From Clostridiales bacterium (lineage in GTDB: Bacteria; Bacillota; Clostridia; Oscillospirales; Oscillospiraceae), in contig JAHZEF010000082.1 of the NCBI GenBank assembly GCA_019422005.1, positions 1-10,003 on the forward strand: a DNA stretch of 10,003 bases. The letters run 5' to 3'. Shown here in pieces: positions 1-6,637 of this stretch. The notes under the pieces are model-generated. The model did not search any database, had not been told where the DNA came from, and saw only the letters and a program-made list of their open reading frames with translations. Within the stretch, counting starts at the first letter, position 1. Each line of letters begins with the position of its first letter. The position numbers and the translations under genes are program-made.

Positions 1-944
1 TCTGAAAAAACAGCCAGATCCAGTTCTGCGCCGCTGACCACGAAAAAGAGGACAAACAGCGGAGCCGTCCAGCGGTCGCAGCGCTCCATCAGCTCTTCGG
101 AGAAATCGCAGATGTTGCAGAAAATGGTTCCCAGCATCATGCAGACCAGAAGGGAAGAGAAGCTGAGTTTCAGCTCCGTTCCGGGAAGGTCGATTTCCAG
201 CATGGACAGGGCCACAGTCAGGATTACAAAGGTGATGGAGATGGAGAGCCGCTTGGAGTTGGAGTGAAAAAAGCGTTCAATCAAGGTGAAAATATATCCC
301 ATGAGCGCGCCGAGCAGCAGAGAGCCGATCACTTCAATCAGCGGATTGACCAATACAGCGGCCAGGCTGAACGTCCCGAAAGAGATCGCCTTGGCAACCC
401 CGAAGGATACGGCAAATACAACCAGCCCCACTGCGTCGTCCAGCGCGACAATGGGCAGCAGCAGATCTGTCAAAGGGCCCTTCGCCTTGTACTGATTTAC
501 CACCATCAGCGTGGCGGCCGGCGCGGTGGCTGTAGCGATGGCGCCGAGGGTAATGACCACGGAGAGCGGGAGCTTGTCCTCTCCGAGGATCAGATGCAGC
601 CCATAGAGGGCAATATCGACCAGAAGGGTGGCGGCCAGCGCCTGTACAACGCCGATGACAGCCGCCTGCCTGCCGGTTTTTCTCAGCTGAGAGAGCCGGA
701 ATTCATTTCCAATGGAAAATGCGATGAAGCCGAGCGCCACCTCGGAGATGAGGTTCAGGGCGGAAACCTCTTCCATGGAGGTGAAGCCGACGCCGGGAAC
801 GCCCAGACGGCCGAGGCAATAGGGGCCGACCAGGATGCCGGCCAGCAGGTAACCGGTGACGGCCGGCAGCTTCAGCGGCTTGACAACGCGGGACATCAAC
901 AGGCCGGCCAGCAGGGCAAAGCCGATGGATAATAAAATCTGCAT
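1..944 (-). CDS. CPA2-type cation/proton antiporter, 3' end outside window
   Basis: Integral membrane exchanger, probably Na+ or K+ against H+. 314 codons are visible from the ATG at 944 down to the left edge; the C-terminus is missing. The protein is a chain of hydrophobic helices with the Na_H_Exchanger-fold layout: a first helix (about residues 2-19), a GYLLAGILVGP segment (31-41), an 'IATATAPAATLMVV' unwound-helix region (136-149) and an 'ALDDAVGL' motif with an Asp pair at 169-170. A DD pair in this helix is the ion-binding hallmark of electrogenic CPA2 antiporters such as NapA and NhaA; KefB-type proteins differ there. A weak ribosome site, AGGAAAA (957-963), lies 12 bases before the start, and a consensus-like promoter lies just upstream. 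Transported ion is not determinable from sequence. Any C-terminal TrkA-N or USP domain would be outside the window. Confidence 0.85.
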   Translation of the reverse strand, partial: MQILLSIGFALLAGLLMSRVVKPLKLPAVTGYLLAGILVGPYCLGRLGVPGVGFTSMEEVSALNLISEVALGFIAFSIGNEFRLSQLRKTGRQAAVIGVVQALAATLLVDIALYGLHLILGEDKLPLSVVITLGAIATATAPAATLMVVNQYKAKGPLTDLLLPIVALDDAVGLVVFAVSFGVAKAISFGTFSLAAVLVNPLIEVIGSLLLGALMGYIFTLIERFFHSNSKRLSISITFVILTVALSMLEIDLPGTELKLSFSSLLVCMMLGTIFCNICDFSEELMERCDRWTAPLFVLFFVVSGAELDLAVFS

Positions 945-994
945 AGTTTTTGACTCTTTTCCTGTGAAGTGTTAAGGGGGCTGAACGCCAATTC

Positions 995-1023
995 ATTATA
1001 AGTCTGCCGGCCGGAAAAAACAA
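995..1023 (-). promoter_or_regulatory. Predicted sigma-70-type promoter of the antiporter
   Basis: On the minus strand a perfect TATAAT (-10, 995-1000) is preceded by TTGTTT (-35, 1018-1023) with a 17-base spacer. The predicted transcript start near 988 leaves a leader of about 44 bases before the antiporter ATG at 944. The -35 match is only three of six, so the -10 carries the call. Confidence 0.6.
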
Positions 1024-1155
1024 GGTCAAAACAGAACGATTCTCCGGAACTTCCGGGGGCCGGGCGGGAATTCCACGCCGGACGGCCCGGAACTCCAAAA
1101 CCCGGACGGCGGTGCCTCCCGCTTCCATGAGCCGTTTTCCCGCAGGCGGCACAAA

Positions 1156-1194
1156 CTCCCCAACCCTTTTCAGAGAGCCGGGGAGATTGGGGAG
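1156..1194 (-). terminator. Possible terminator below the MATE gene
   Basis: An 8-bp perfect inverted repeat (CTCCCCAA at 1156-1163 against TTGGGGAG at 1187-1194) lies about 36 bases past the MATE stop and is followed on the minus strand by only TTT. The 23-base loop and short U-run make it weak. A second small hairpin (GGACG/CGTCC at 1204-1217) sits between it and the stop codon. The rest of the 945-1230 spacer is GC-rich and holds the antiporter promoter; I see no gene in it. Confidence 0.35.
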
Positions 1195-1230
1195 GAGGAC
1201 GCCGGACGGCGGCGTCCCGGTTTTCCGGAT

Positions 1231-2592
1231 TCAGGCGTTTTGGCGGATGCGGCTGCTGAGCCAGTGCCCCCTGAAGTAATATACGATGAACATGACGGAG
1301 GTCACAGCCCAGGTGAGCGGATAGCTGAACGCAATTTTGGCATTGCTGGCATCCTGATTGACAAACAGGAACAGATAGCCGAGGCGCAGTACGCAGGTGC
1401 CGAACAGCGTCAGCAGCGCGGGCCACAGGCTCTCGCCGACGCCGCGCATGGCGCCGGAATAGATTTCTGAGAACAAATACAGGATGTAGTACGGCGACAG
1501 CAGCAGGAGCAGATGTTCTCCGATCCGGAGGACCTGCGCGTCGTCGTTGAACAGGGCGATCAGCGGGCCGCGCAGCAGCACGGCTGCGGCGCTGAACAGC
1601 ACGGTGATGCCGATGTCCAGCACCAGGCCGGACCGGACGGACTGCCGCAGACGGTCGTAGCGGCGCGCGCCGAAATTTTGACCGACAAAGGTCATCACGG
1701 TGATGCCGAGGGCGTTGGAGATCGGCCAGTAGATGCTGTCGATTTTCCGGAAGGCGGCCCATGCCGCTACGGAATCGGTTCCGAGCCGGTTGATGGAGGA
1801 CTGAATGAATACATTGGAAATGCTGTACATGGAGGACTGCAGGCCGGCGGGGAGACCGATGCGGAGCATATGCTTCAGCTGAGATCGGCTGAAATTCCGC
1901 CGGCTGAGCTGCAGCTGATAGATATCCCTGGTCTTCAGAAGCGCGCGCAGTACCAGGGAGGCGCACACAAGCTGCGAGATGCTGGTGGCGATGGCTGTGC
2001 CGGCGGTGGCAAGGGGGATCACCAGAACCAGAAACAGATCCAGGACAATATTGACAAAGCAGCAGACAATCAGATAATACAGCGGCCGGCGGGAATCCCC
2101 CACGGCCCGCAGAATGCCGGATCCCATGTTGTATATCATGGAGGGGATCATACCGAGAAAATAGTACCGCATATAATCCTCGGCGTACCGGAAAATATCC
2201 GCCGGCGTATGGATGGCCTGAAGGATCCAGGAGGAGCAAAATACGCCCAGCAGCGTCAGCAGCGCGCCGCAGCCGACAGCCAGCGCCATGGCGGTGTAAA
2301 CGGAGCTGCGCAGGGCATCCTGATGCCGTGCGCCGTAGTGCTGGGAAATTACCACCGAAGCGCCGGAGGAGAGCCCGACGAAGAAATTGACCAGGAGGTT
2401 GATGACCTCAATATCCGACCCGCCGACAGCGGCCAGAGCCTCTTTGCCGACAAAGCGGCCGAGGATCACCGCGTCGATCATGGAATAAAACTGCTGAAAC
2501 AGCGTTCCCAAAAAAATGGGAAAGAAAAACAGCAGCATCTGCTTCCAGACGACGCCGTTTACGATCTGATTGTTTTGTGTGGTTGTTTCCAT
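1231..2592 (-). CDS. MATE-family multidrug/metabolite efflux protein
   Basis: A 453-residue, 12-helix exporter of the MATE family (two MatE domains), expected to use a Na+ or H+ gradient to expel drugs or metabolites across the cytoplasmic membrane. The N-terminal signature is typical of Firmicute members: 'LFQQFYSMIDAVILGRFVG' at residues 31-49, followed by EALAAVGGS. The second lobe repeats the pattern at 'IGLPAGLQSSMYSISNVFIQ' near residue 250. Length fits the family. I chose the ATG at 2592 because the family aligns from there, AGGA (2598-2601) sits 5 bases upstream with GGAGGG (2607-2612) further back, and the predicted promoter -10 box covers 2666-2671. An in-frame GTG at 2661 would lie essentially at the predicted transcript start and is unlikely. 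It ends in TGA at 1231. Substrate unknown. Confidence 0.93.
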   Translation of the reverse strand: METTTQNNQIVNGVVWKQMLLFFFPIFLGTLFQQFYSMIDAVILGRFVGKEALAAVGGSDIEVINLLVNFFVGLSSGASVVISQHYGARHQDALRSSVYTAMALAVGCGALLTLLGVFCSSWILQAIHTPADIFRYAEDYMRYYFLGMIPSMIYNMGSGILRAVGDSRRPLYYLIVCCFVNIVLDLFLVLVIPLATAGTAIATSISQLVCASLVLRALLKTRDIYQLQLSRRNFSRSQLKHMLRIGLPAGLQSSMYSISNVFIQSSINRLGTDSVAAWAAFRKIDSIYWPISNALGITVMTFVGQNFGARRYDRLRQSVRSGLVLDIGITVLFSAAAVLLRGPLIALFNDDAQVLRIGEHLLLLLSPYYILYLFSEIYSGAMRGVGESLWPALLTLFGTCVLRLGYLFLFVNQDASNAKIAFSYPLTWAVTSVMFIVYYFRGHWLSSRIRQNA

Positions 2593-2665
2593 GGCGATCC
2601 TGCCCACCCTCCGTTTTTTTGGCGCCTGCGGGGCGTTTGCCGGCGTAGGAGTCATTCGCACTCAG

Positions 2666-2694
2666 ACAATAGCAGAAAACCGGGAAAAAGGCAA
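2666..2694 (-). promoter_or_regulatory. Predicted promoter of the MATE gene (extended -10)
   Basis: On the minus strand TTGCCT (-35, 2689-2694) and TATTGT (-10, 2666-2671) are separated by 17 bases, and the -10 is preceded by TGC, giving an extended -10. The predicted start near 2659 leaves about 67 bases before the ATG at 2592. Each box matches consensus at four of six positions. Confidence 0.5.
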
Positions 2695-2766
2695 CAGGAA
2701 AAGGCGAAAATTCCGAACTTTTTTCAAAAGGTTGATGGTGTGCGGCAAACAGGGCCGGAGGAAGCG

Positions 2767-2803
2767 CCGGGGCCGCTGCCGCCGGGGGGCGCGCCGGCCC
2801 CGG
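2767..2803 (-). terminator. GC-rich hairpin directly after the TIGR04076-like gene
   Basis: A perfect 9-bp inverted repeat (CCGGGGCCG at 2767-2775 against CGGCCCCGG at 2795-2803, 19-base loop) begins two bases past the TAA at 2806-2808. No T-run follows on either strand, so it is not a classical intrinsic terminator. It could be a 3'-end stabilising hairpin or a weak terminator. Confidence 0.3.
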
Positions 2804-2805
2804 GA

Positions 2806-3162
2806 TTAAAGCGGGGAATCCAGAAAATGGCCTTTGAAAAAATTCTCATTGCCCAGTTTTTCGGCAGTCAGCCGGAAAATGACGCAGCCGTCCGGGCATA
2901 CGATGTCCTTGCTGTATTTGCTGCCGCCGCCGATCTTTTCCAGATCGCCGCCGCTCCGGACCGCTTCCATGACGGGGAACAGCAGCATCATGGCCTTGGA
3001 ACAGATCCCCTGGCCCTGCGCGTTGACGGGACAGCCGTATGTGCAGCGGTACCGGTCGCCGACTTCCTCCCCGTTCCGGCAGTATCGTTCCGTATGGTCT
3101 CCGCGGAGAAAGCCGATCACATCAATCTGAAACGCATATTCTTCAGCATACCATTTTTTCAT
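2806..3162 (-). CDS. Small cysteine-rich protein, TIGR04076-like
   Basis: A 118-residue soluble protein without signal peptide or membrane segment. Its pattern matches what I recall of the uncharacterised TIGR04076 family: 'GEEVGDRYRC' (31-40), 'YGCP' (42-45), 'GIC' (52-54), 'AVRSGGDLEKIGGG' (67-80), then 'VCPDGCVIFRLTAEK' (88-102). Six cysteines are present (28, 40, 44, 54, 89, 93), which suggests metal binding or redox chemistry, but no function is established for the family. The ATG at 3162 is fixed by a strong ribosome site, AGGGAGGG (3169-3176), 6 bases upstream; the frame stays open further upstream, but only across promoter sequence. It is monocistronic by its own promoter and the MATE promoter downstream. 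The 2662-2805 spacer below holds only the hairpin and that promoter. Confidence 0.72.
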   Translation of the reverse strand: MKKWYAEEYAFQIDVIGFLRGDHTERYCRNGEEVGDRYRCTYGCPVNAQGQGICSKAMMLLFPVMEAVRSGGDLEKIGGGSKYSKDIVCPDGCVIFRLTAEKLGNENFFKGHFLDSPL

Positions 3163-3181
3163 ATGGATCCCTCCCTGGTTT

Positions 3182-3202
3182 CCGCCGCAGCGGATGCGGC
3201 GG
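3182..3202 (-). promoter_or_regulatory. Perfect stem-loop at the predicted mRNA 5' end
   Basis: CCGCCGCA (3182-3189) and TGCGGCGG (3195-3202) form a perfect 8-bp, very GC-rich stem with a 5-base loop. It lies between the promoter and the ribosome site of the TIGR04076-like gene and begins about 3 bases from the predicted transcript start. It may protect the mRNA 5' end or modulate translation. No T-run follows on the plus strand beyond TTT, so a terminator reading the other way is unlikely. Confidence 0.5.
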
Positions 3203-3211
3203 TTTGCTCCC

Positions 3212-3240
3212 ATTATAGGGTATGGCTGCGGTCTTTGCAA
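3212..3240 (-). promoter_or_regulatory. Strong predicted promoter of the TIGR04076-like gene
   Basis: On the minus strand TTGCAA (-35, 3235-3240), a 17-base spacer and a perfect TATAAT (-10, 3212-3217). This is the best promoter match in the window, with a predicted start near 3205. The leader to the ATG at 3162 is about 43 bases and is largely filled by the stem-loop. Confidence 0.7.
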
Positions 3241-3365
3241 CGGATTTGCCGGAACAGGGCCTTCCGGCGTGAGGCCGGTGAAAAAATTGCGGCACAGGCT
3301 ACTATTTTCCGGCGGCTTGTGATAAGATAAAACCATTATGATTGAGATATGGGAGATGATCCGAT

Positions 3366-4817
3366 ATGACGCCATCGGTGCTGGCCGGACTGGAACCGGC
3401 CGCGGTATTCGGTTGGTTTGAAGCGCTGTGCGCCATCCCGCACGGCTCCACCAGGACACGCGCCATCAGCGACTTCTGTATGGAATTTGCCCGTGCGCGC
3501 GGGCTGCGGTGCCGGCAGGATGCATCCAATAACGTGCTGATCTGGAAAGACGCCTCGCCGGGCTGTGAGGGCCGGCCGACTGTGATTCTGCAGGGGCATC
3601 TGGATATGGTCTGCGAAAAAGAGCCGGACTGCGACATCGATTTTCGGACCGACGGGCTGCGCCTGGCGGTGGACGGGGACCGGATTTTCGCCCGGGGGAC
3701 GACCCTGGGCGGGGACGACGGGATTGCCGTCGCCTATGCGCTGGCAATTCTGGATTCCCGGACGATCCGCCATCCGCCGCTGGAGGTTATTTTCACAACG
3801 GATGAGGAAATCGGCATGCTGGGCGCAGCCGCGCTGGAGGTTCCGGACGTCAAAGGGCGGATCCTGCTGAATATCGATTCGGAGGAAGAGGGCGTTCTGA
3901 CGGTCAGCTGCGCCGGCGGCGCCACATGCACCATCGCCGTACCCTACCTGTCGGCGCCGGCGGCAGGGCAGCTGTACCGCCTGGAGGTTTCCGGCCTGAC
4001 CGGCGGCCATTCCGGCGTGGAGATTCACAAGGGACGCGCCAATGCCAATAAAGTTTTGGGGGAGGCGCTGCAGCTTCTGACCAATGCCTGCAGCCTGCGG
4101 CTGGCCGGAATCTGGGGCGGTTCCAAGGACAATGCCATTACCAGAAGCGCATACGCGCTGTTTGTGGCCCCGGCTGCGGAGGAATCCCGCATCCAGTCGG
4201 TGACGGCGGCGTATGAGCGGGAGCTGCGGGAGCTTTATGCAGCGGCGGATCCGGATCTGCATATGGTATGCCGCCCGGACAATACCGGCGTTGCGGAGGT
4301 CTGGGATCAGGAGAGCAGCGAGCGGATCATCCGCCTGCTGAATGAAGTGCCCAACGGCGTGCAGGCCATGAGCCGGGACATCGAGGGGCTGGTGGAGACG
4401 TCGCTGAATCTGGGAATTGTGAAAGTGACCGGGGACACGCTGGAATTGACCTTCTCCGTCCGCAGCAGCGTGGGCAGGGACAAGGAATATCTGACGGCGG
4501 TGCTGCGGAGCATCGCAGAGCGTTACGGCGCCGTCTATTTCCAGAAGGGGGATTACCCGGCCTGGGAGTACCGAAAGGATTCACCGCTGCGGGAGCTGAT
4601 GGTTCAGGTATACGAAGAGCAGTATGGGGAGAAGCCGCAGGTGATCGCCATCCATGCGGGGCTGGAGTGCGGGCTCCTGGCGGGGAAGCTGCCGGGGCTG
4701 GACAGCGTCAGCTTCGGCCCCAACCTGACGGAGATTCATACGACGCGGGAAAGCATGTCCATTGCTTCGGTGGCCCGTACCTGGCGCTATCTTCTGACAG
4801 TTCTGGAGCGGCTTTGA
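3366..4817 (+). CDS. pepD: Aminoacyl-histidine dipeptidase (M20C metallopeptidase)
   Basis: A cytoplasmic di-zinc dipeptidase that cleaves Xaa-His and other dipeptides, serving peptide turnover. At 483 residues it matches E. coli PepD (about 485) and follows it closely in order: 'CAIPHGS' (22-28), 'LQGHLDMV' (75-82) with metal ligand His78 and catalytic Asp80, 'ARGTTLGGDDGI' (109-120) with bridging Asp117, 'TTDEEIGM' (144-151) with the catalytic/ligand Glu pair 147-148, 'NIDSEEEG' (169-176) with Asp171, and a C-terminal 'EIHTTRESM' with His458. All M20 ligands therefore appear intact. The lid/dimerisation domain includes 'GLTGGHSGVEIHKGRANANK'. The ATG at 3366 has GGGAG 10 bases upstream (3351-3355). 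A -10-like TATGAT sits at 3337-3342 without a good -35, so its promoter is uncertain. A strong terminator follows the stop. Confidence 0.95.
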   Translation: MTPSVLAGLEPAAVFGWFEALCAIPHGSTRTRAISDFCMEFARARGLRCRQDASNNVLIWKDASPGCEGRPTVILQGHLDMVCEKEPDCDIDFRTDGLRLAVDGDRIFARGTTLGGDDGIAVAYALAILDSRTIRHPPLEVIFTTDEEIGMLGAAALEVPDVKGRILLNIDSEEEGVLTVSCAGGATCTIAVPYLSAPAAGQLYRLEVSGLTGGHSGVEIHKGRANANKVLGEALQLLTNACSLRLAGIWGGSKDNAITRSAYALFVAPAAEESRIQSVTAAYERELRELYAAADPDLHMVCRPDNTGVAEVWDQESSERIIRLLNEVPNGVQAMSRDIEGLVETSLNLGIVKVTGDTLELTFSVRSSVGRDKEYLTAVLRSIAERYGAVYFQKGDYPAWEYRKDSPLRELMVQVYEEQYGEKPQVIAIHAGLECGLLAGKLPGLDSVSFGPNLTEIHTTRESMSIASVARTWRYLLTVLERL

Positions 4818-4829
4818 CTGCCGCGCGGC

Positions 4830-4869
4830 GGCCGCCCTGTCTGCTCTGTGCAGACAGGGCGGCCTTTTT
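4830..4869 (+). terminator. Strong intrinsic terminator of pepD
   Basis: A perfect 15-bp stem (4830-4844 with 4850-4864), 5-base loop and TTTTT (4865-4869), starting 12 bases after the pepD stop. It insulates pepD from the HAD gene. Confidence 0.95.
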
Positions 4870-4952
4870 ACGAAGGTTTTACGGGAGTCTGCTTCTGCAT
4901 TTTACGGTGGGGGAGTAAACTGAAACGGAATACGGGAAGAAAGGAGCATGGT

Positions 4953-5729
4953 ATGGAGCAATTCAGAACAAAACATGGATTCATCATTGATATGGACGGT
5001 GTGATTTATCATGGCAACCGGCTGCTGCCCGGCGCGAAGGAACTGGTAAACTGGCTGTATGCGGAGGGGAAACGGTTTCTGTTTCTCACCAACGGATCCG
5101 GGAAGAGCCCGCGGGAACTGCAGCAGAAGCTGGCGCGCATGGGCCTGGAGGTGGATGAGAGCCACTATTATACCAGCGCCCTGGCCACGGCGAAATTTGT
5201 ATCCGGGCAGATGCCCGGCGCCAGCGCCTATGTGATTGGAGAGGCCGGCCTGTACAACGCGCTGCATGAAGCGGGGATTGCCATGAACGACGTGGATCCG
5301 GACTATGTGATCGTCGGCGAGACGGAGCACTATCATTACGACGGGATCTGCCGCGCTGTTCGGCATGTCCGGAACGGCGCGCGGCTCATTGGAACCAACG
5401 CCGATCTGACGGCGCCGCTGGAATGCGGCATTGTACCCGCCTGCCGGGCGCTGATTTCGCCCATTGAGGTTTCCACCGGCAGAAAGGCCTACTATGTGGG
5501 AAAGCCGAATCCTCTGATGATGCGGACCGGCCTGCAGATGCTGGGCGTCCATTCAGAGGACGCTGCGATCATTGGAGACCGGATGGATTCCGATATCATC
5601 GCAGGCATCGAATGCGGCCTGGATACGGCGCTGGTGCTGACAGGCGTGACCACGCGGGAGTCCATGCAGCAGTACCCGTACCGTCCCCGACTGGTGCTGG
5701 ACGGCGTGGGCGAGATCCCAACCGCCTGA
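4953..5729 (+). CDS. HAD-IIA family hydrolase (NagD-like phosphatase)
   Basis: A 258-residue cytoplasmic Mg2+-dependent phosphatase of the HAD superfamily with a class IIA cap, likely acting on small phosphorylated metabolites (nucleotides or sugar phosphates). All four HAD motifs are visible: motif I 'DMDGV' with nucleophile Asp13 and acid/base Asp15, motif II 'LTNGS' with Thr46, motif III Lys184 in 'VGKPNP', and motif IV 'IGDRMDSD' with Asp209 and Asp214. 'GTNADLT' (147-153) is typical of the NagD cap. The start at 4953 is fixed by AAGGAG (4941-4946), 6 bases upstream, and by motif I starting ten residues in; the frame is open further upstream but runs into the pepD terminator. No convincing promoter is visible between 4870 and 4940. 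True substrate cannot be told; NagD, AraL and YutF relatives differ. Confidence 0.92.
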   Translation: MEQFRTKHGFIIDMDGVIYHGNRLLPGAKELVNWLYAEGKRFLFLTNGSGKSPRELQQKLARMGLEVDESHYYTSALATAKFVSGQMPGASAYVIGEAGLYNALHEAGIAMNDVDPDYVIVGETEHYHYDGICRAVRHVRNGARLIGTNADLTAPLECGIVPACRALISPIEVSTGRKAYYVGKPNPLMMRTGLQMLGVHSEDAAIIGDRMDSDIIAGIECGLDTALVLTGVTTRESMQQYPYRPRLVLDGVGEIPTA

Positions 5730-5749
5730 AACGGGATTCCGGGGTCAGG

Positions 5750-5771
5750 ACAGCCGAAAGGCTGTTTTTTT
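5750..5771 (+). terminator. Intrinsic terminator of the HAD gene
   Basis: ACAGCC (5750-5755), a GAAA tetraloop and GGCTGT (5760-5765), then a run of T to 5771. Two G·U pairs may extend the stem outward. It lies 20 bases past the HAD stop. Confidence 0.9.
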
Positions 5772-5843
5772 CTTTGCAGCGGCCCGGCGGGCCGCTTCCG
5801 CAGAGAAACGGGCCGGACGGCATTCTGCCGCCCGGCCGGAACA

Positions 5844-5877
5844 GGCCCGGCGCCTGCCCCTGATCAGGCGCCGGGCC
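5844..5877 (-). terminator. Hairpin overlapping the proB stop codon
   Basis: A perfect 13-bp inverted repeat (5844-5856 against 5865-5877) with an 8-base loop; its right arm and loop contain the last codons and TGA (5864-5866) of the proB-like gene. Neither strand has a proper T-run after it, so termination would be weak. The spacer 5772-5843 holds two more hairpins (GCGGCCC/GGGCCGC at 5779-5795; CGGCA/TGCCG at 5818-5830) and no gene. Confidence 0.45.
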
Positions 5878-6637
5878 TTCCCGGAAAGAAAGTGCCCGCT
5901 TCCCGGCCCTGTATAATGGCATACAGGATTTCCGGCGTTTTCCCGCTGGCGATTATTGTGTCAATCCCATGCGCTGCGGCAAGCTTGGCGGCCTGCAGTT
6001 TTGCTTCCATGCCGCCTGTCCCGCGCCGGGCGCCCGCGCTGCCTGCCAGGGGGAATCCGGCCCCATCCATCCGGTCGGCCTGCCGGCCCCGCTTTGCGCC
6101 CGGATCCCATTTCGGGCCTGTATCGTACAGCCCGCTGATGCCTGATAAAATAACAAGCCGCTTTGCCCGGCACAACTCCGCGACGGCCGCAGAGAGCCGG
6201 TCGTTATCGGCGAACCGCCGGCCCTCCGGCCCGTCCTCTGTACAGAGGACGGCGTCGTTTTCATTGACGATGGGAATTACCCCCATGTTCAGCAGCGTAT
6301 GGAATGTATTTGTCAGACGATCGCTTCGGCCTTTCTGCTCCACATCTTCCGCCTTCAGCAGAATTTGTGCAATGGTTGTGCCGTAATGGCTGAAAAACCT
6401 GTAATAAAGATGCATGATGCTGCATTGGCCCAATGCAGCCGCCGCCTGCCTCCTCCACGTTCCGGAAGGGCGCTCCCGCGTGCCGCAATGGTACATGCCG
6501 GCGGCGATGGCGCCGGATGAGACCAGGATGATCTCATGGCCCGCATTCCGAAGGTCGGACAACACCCGGGCAAGGCGGTCAAAGGCACGCAGTTCGCAGG
6601 CTCCCAGCTCATTTGTGAGCGTGGTAACCATGGACAT
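5864..6637 (-). pseudogene. proB: Glutamate 5-kinase-like gene, N-terminally truncated
   Basis: Intact ProB phosphorylates L-glutamate in the first step of proline synthesis. The 257 visible residues give a clear amino-acid-kinase domain: 'LVSSGAIAAGM' (38-48), 'QAAAALGQCSIMHLYYRFFS' (64-83), 'VIPIVNENDAV' (119-129), 'FADNDRLSA' (142-150), 'GTGGMEAKLQAAKLAA' and 'GIDTIIASG' near the C-terminus. There is no PUA domain, as in many Clostridia. The protein begins 'MSMVTTLTNELG', so the first strand with the conserved Lys-x-Gly-Thr-Ser nucleotide-binding motif is missing, and an in-frame TGA (6644-6646) blocks any upstream extension. It also reads LSGISGLYD where the family has LSDIDGLYD. The start overlaps that of the divergent LysR gene. 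I infer a non-functional remnant; the frame is otherwise open, so a recent event or an altered function is possible. No proA or proC is nearby. Confidence 0.75.

Noticed and set aside
264..932. A 222-codon plus-strand frame at the left end
   Set aside because: Antisense to the antiporter, whose minus-strand protein has membrane helices and the DD motif; the plus-strand translation is low-complexity Gln/Gly/Arg-rich.
1078..1210. Three copies of CCGGACGGC in the 945-1230 spacer, with another at 5813
   Set aside because: The same 9-mer (or its complement) also occurs inside coding sequence, near 2886 and 7902, so it is explained by base composition.
896..2239. A 447-codon minus-strand frame overlapping MATE and the antiporter start
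   Set aside because: Arg/Pro/Ala-rich translation with no domain; it is the shifted frame of the MATE gene.
2593..2661. Upstream GTG start for MATE at 2661
   Set aside because: It coincides with the predicted transcription start and adds a non-homologous basic stretch; the ATG at 2592 has a ribosome site and family alignment.
1513..3330. A 605-codon plus-strand open frame running antisense across MATE and the TIGR04076-like gene
   Set aside because: Its translation is rich in Gly, Gln, His, Asp and Ala without any recognisable domain, and it crosses two well-supported genes and their promoters. Long antisense open frames are common in GC-rich DNA.
4893..4921. TTCTGC-17-TAAACT as a promoter for the HAD gene
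   Set aside because: The -35 matches at only two positions; too weak to annotate.
6017..6135. Possible compensating frameshifts in proB between LYD and GTGGM
   Set aside because: The segment looks divergent, but its length matches the family exactly and neither other frame restores family-like residues; treated as divergence.
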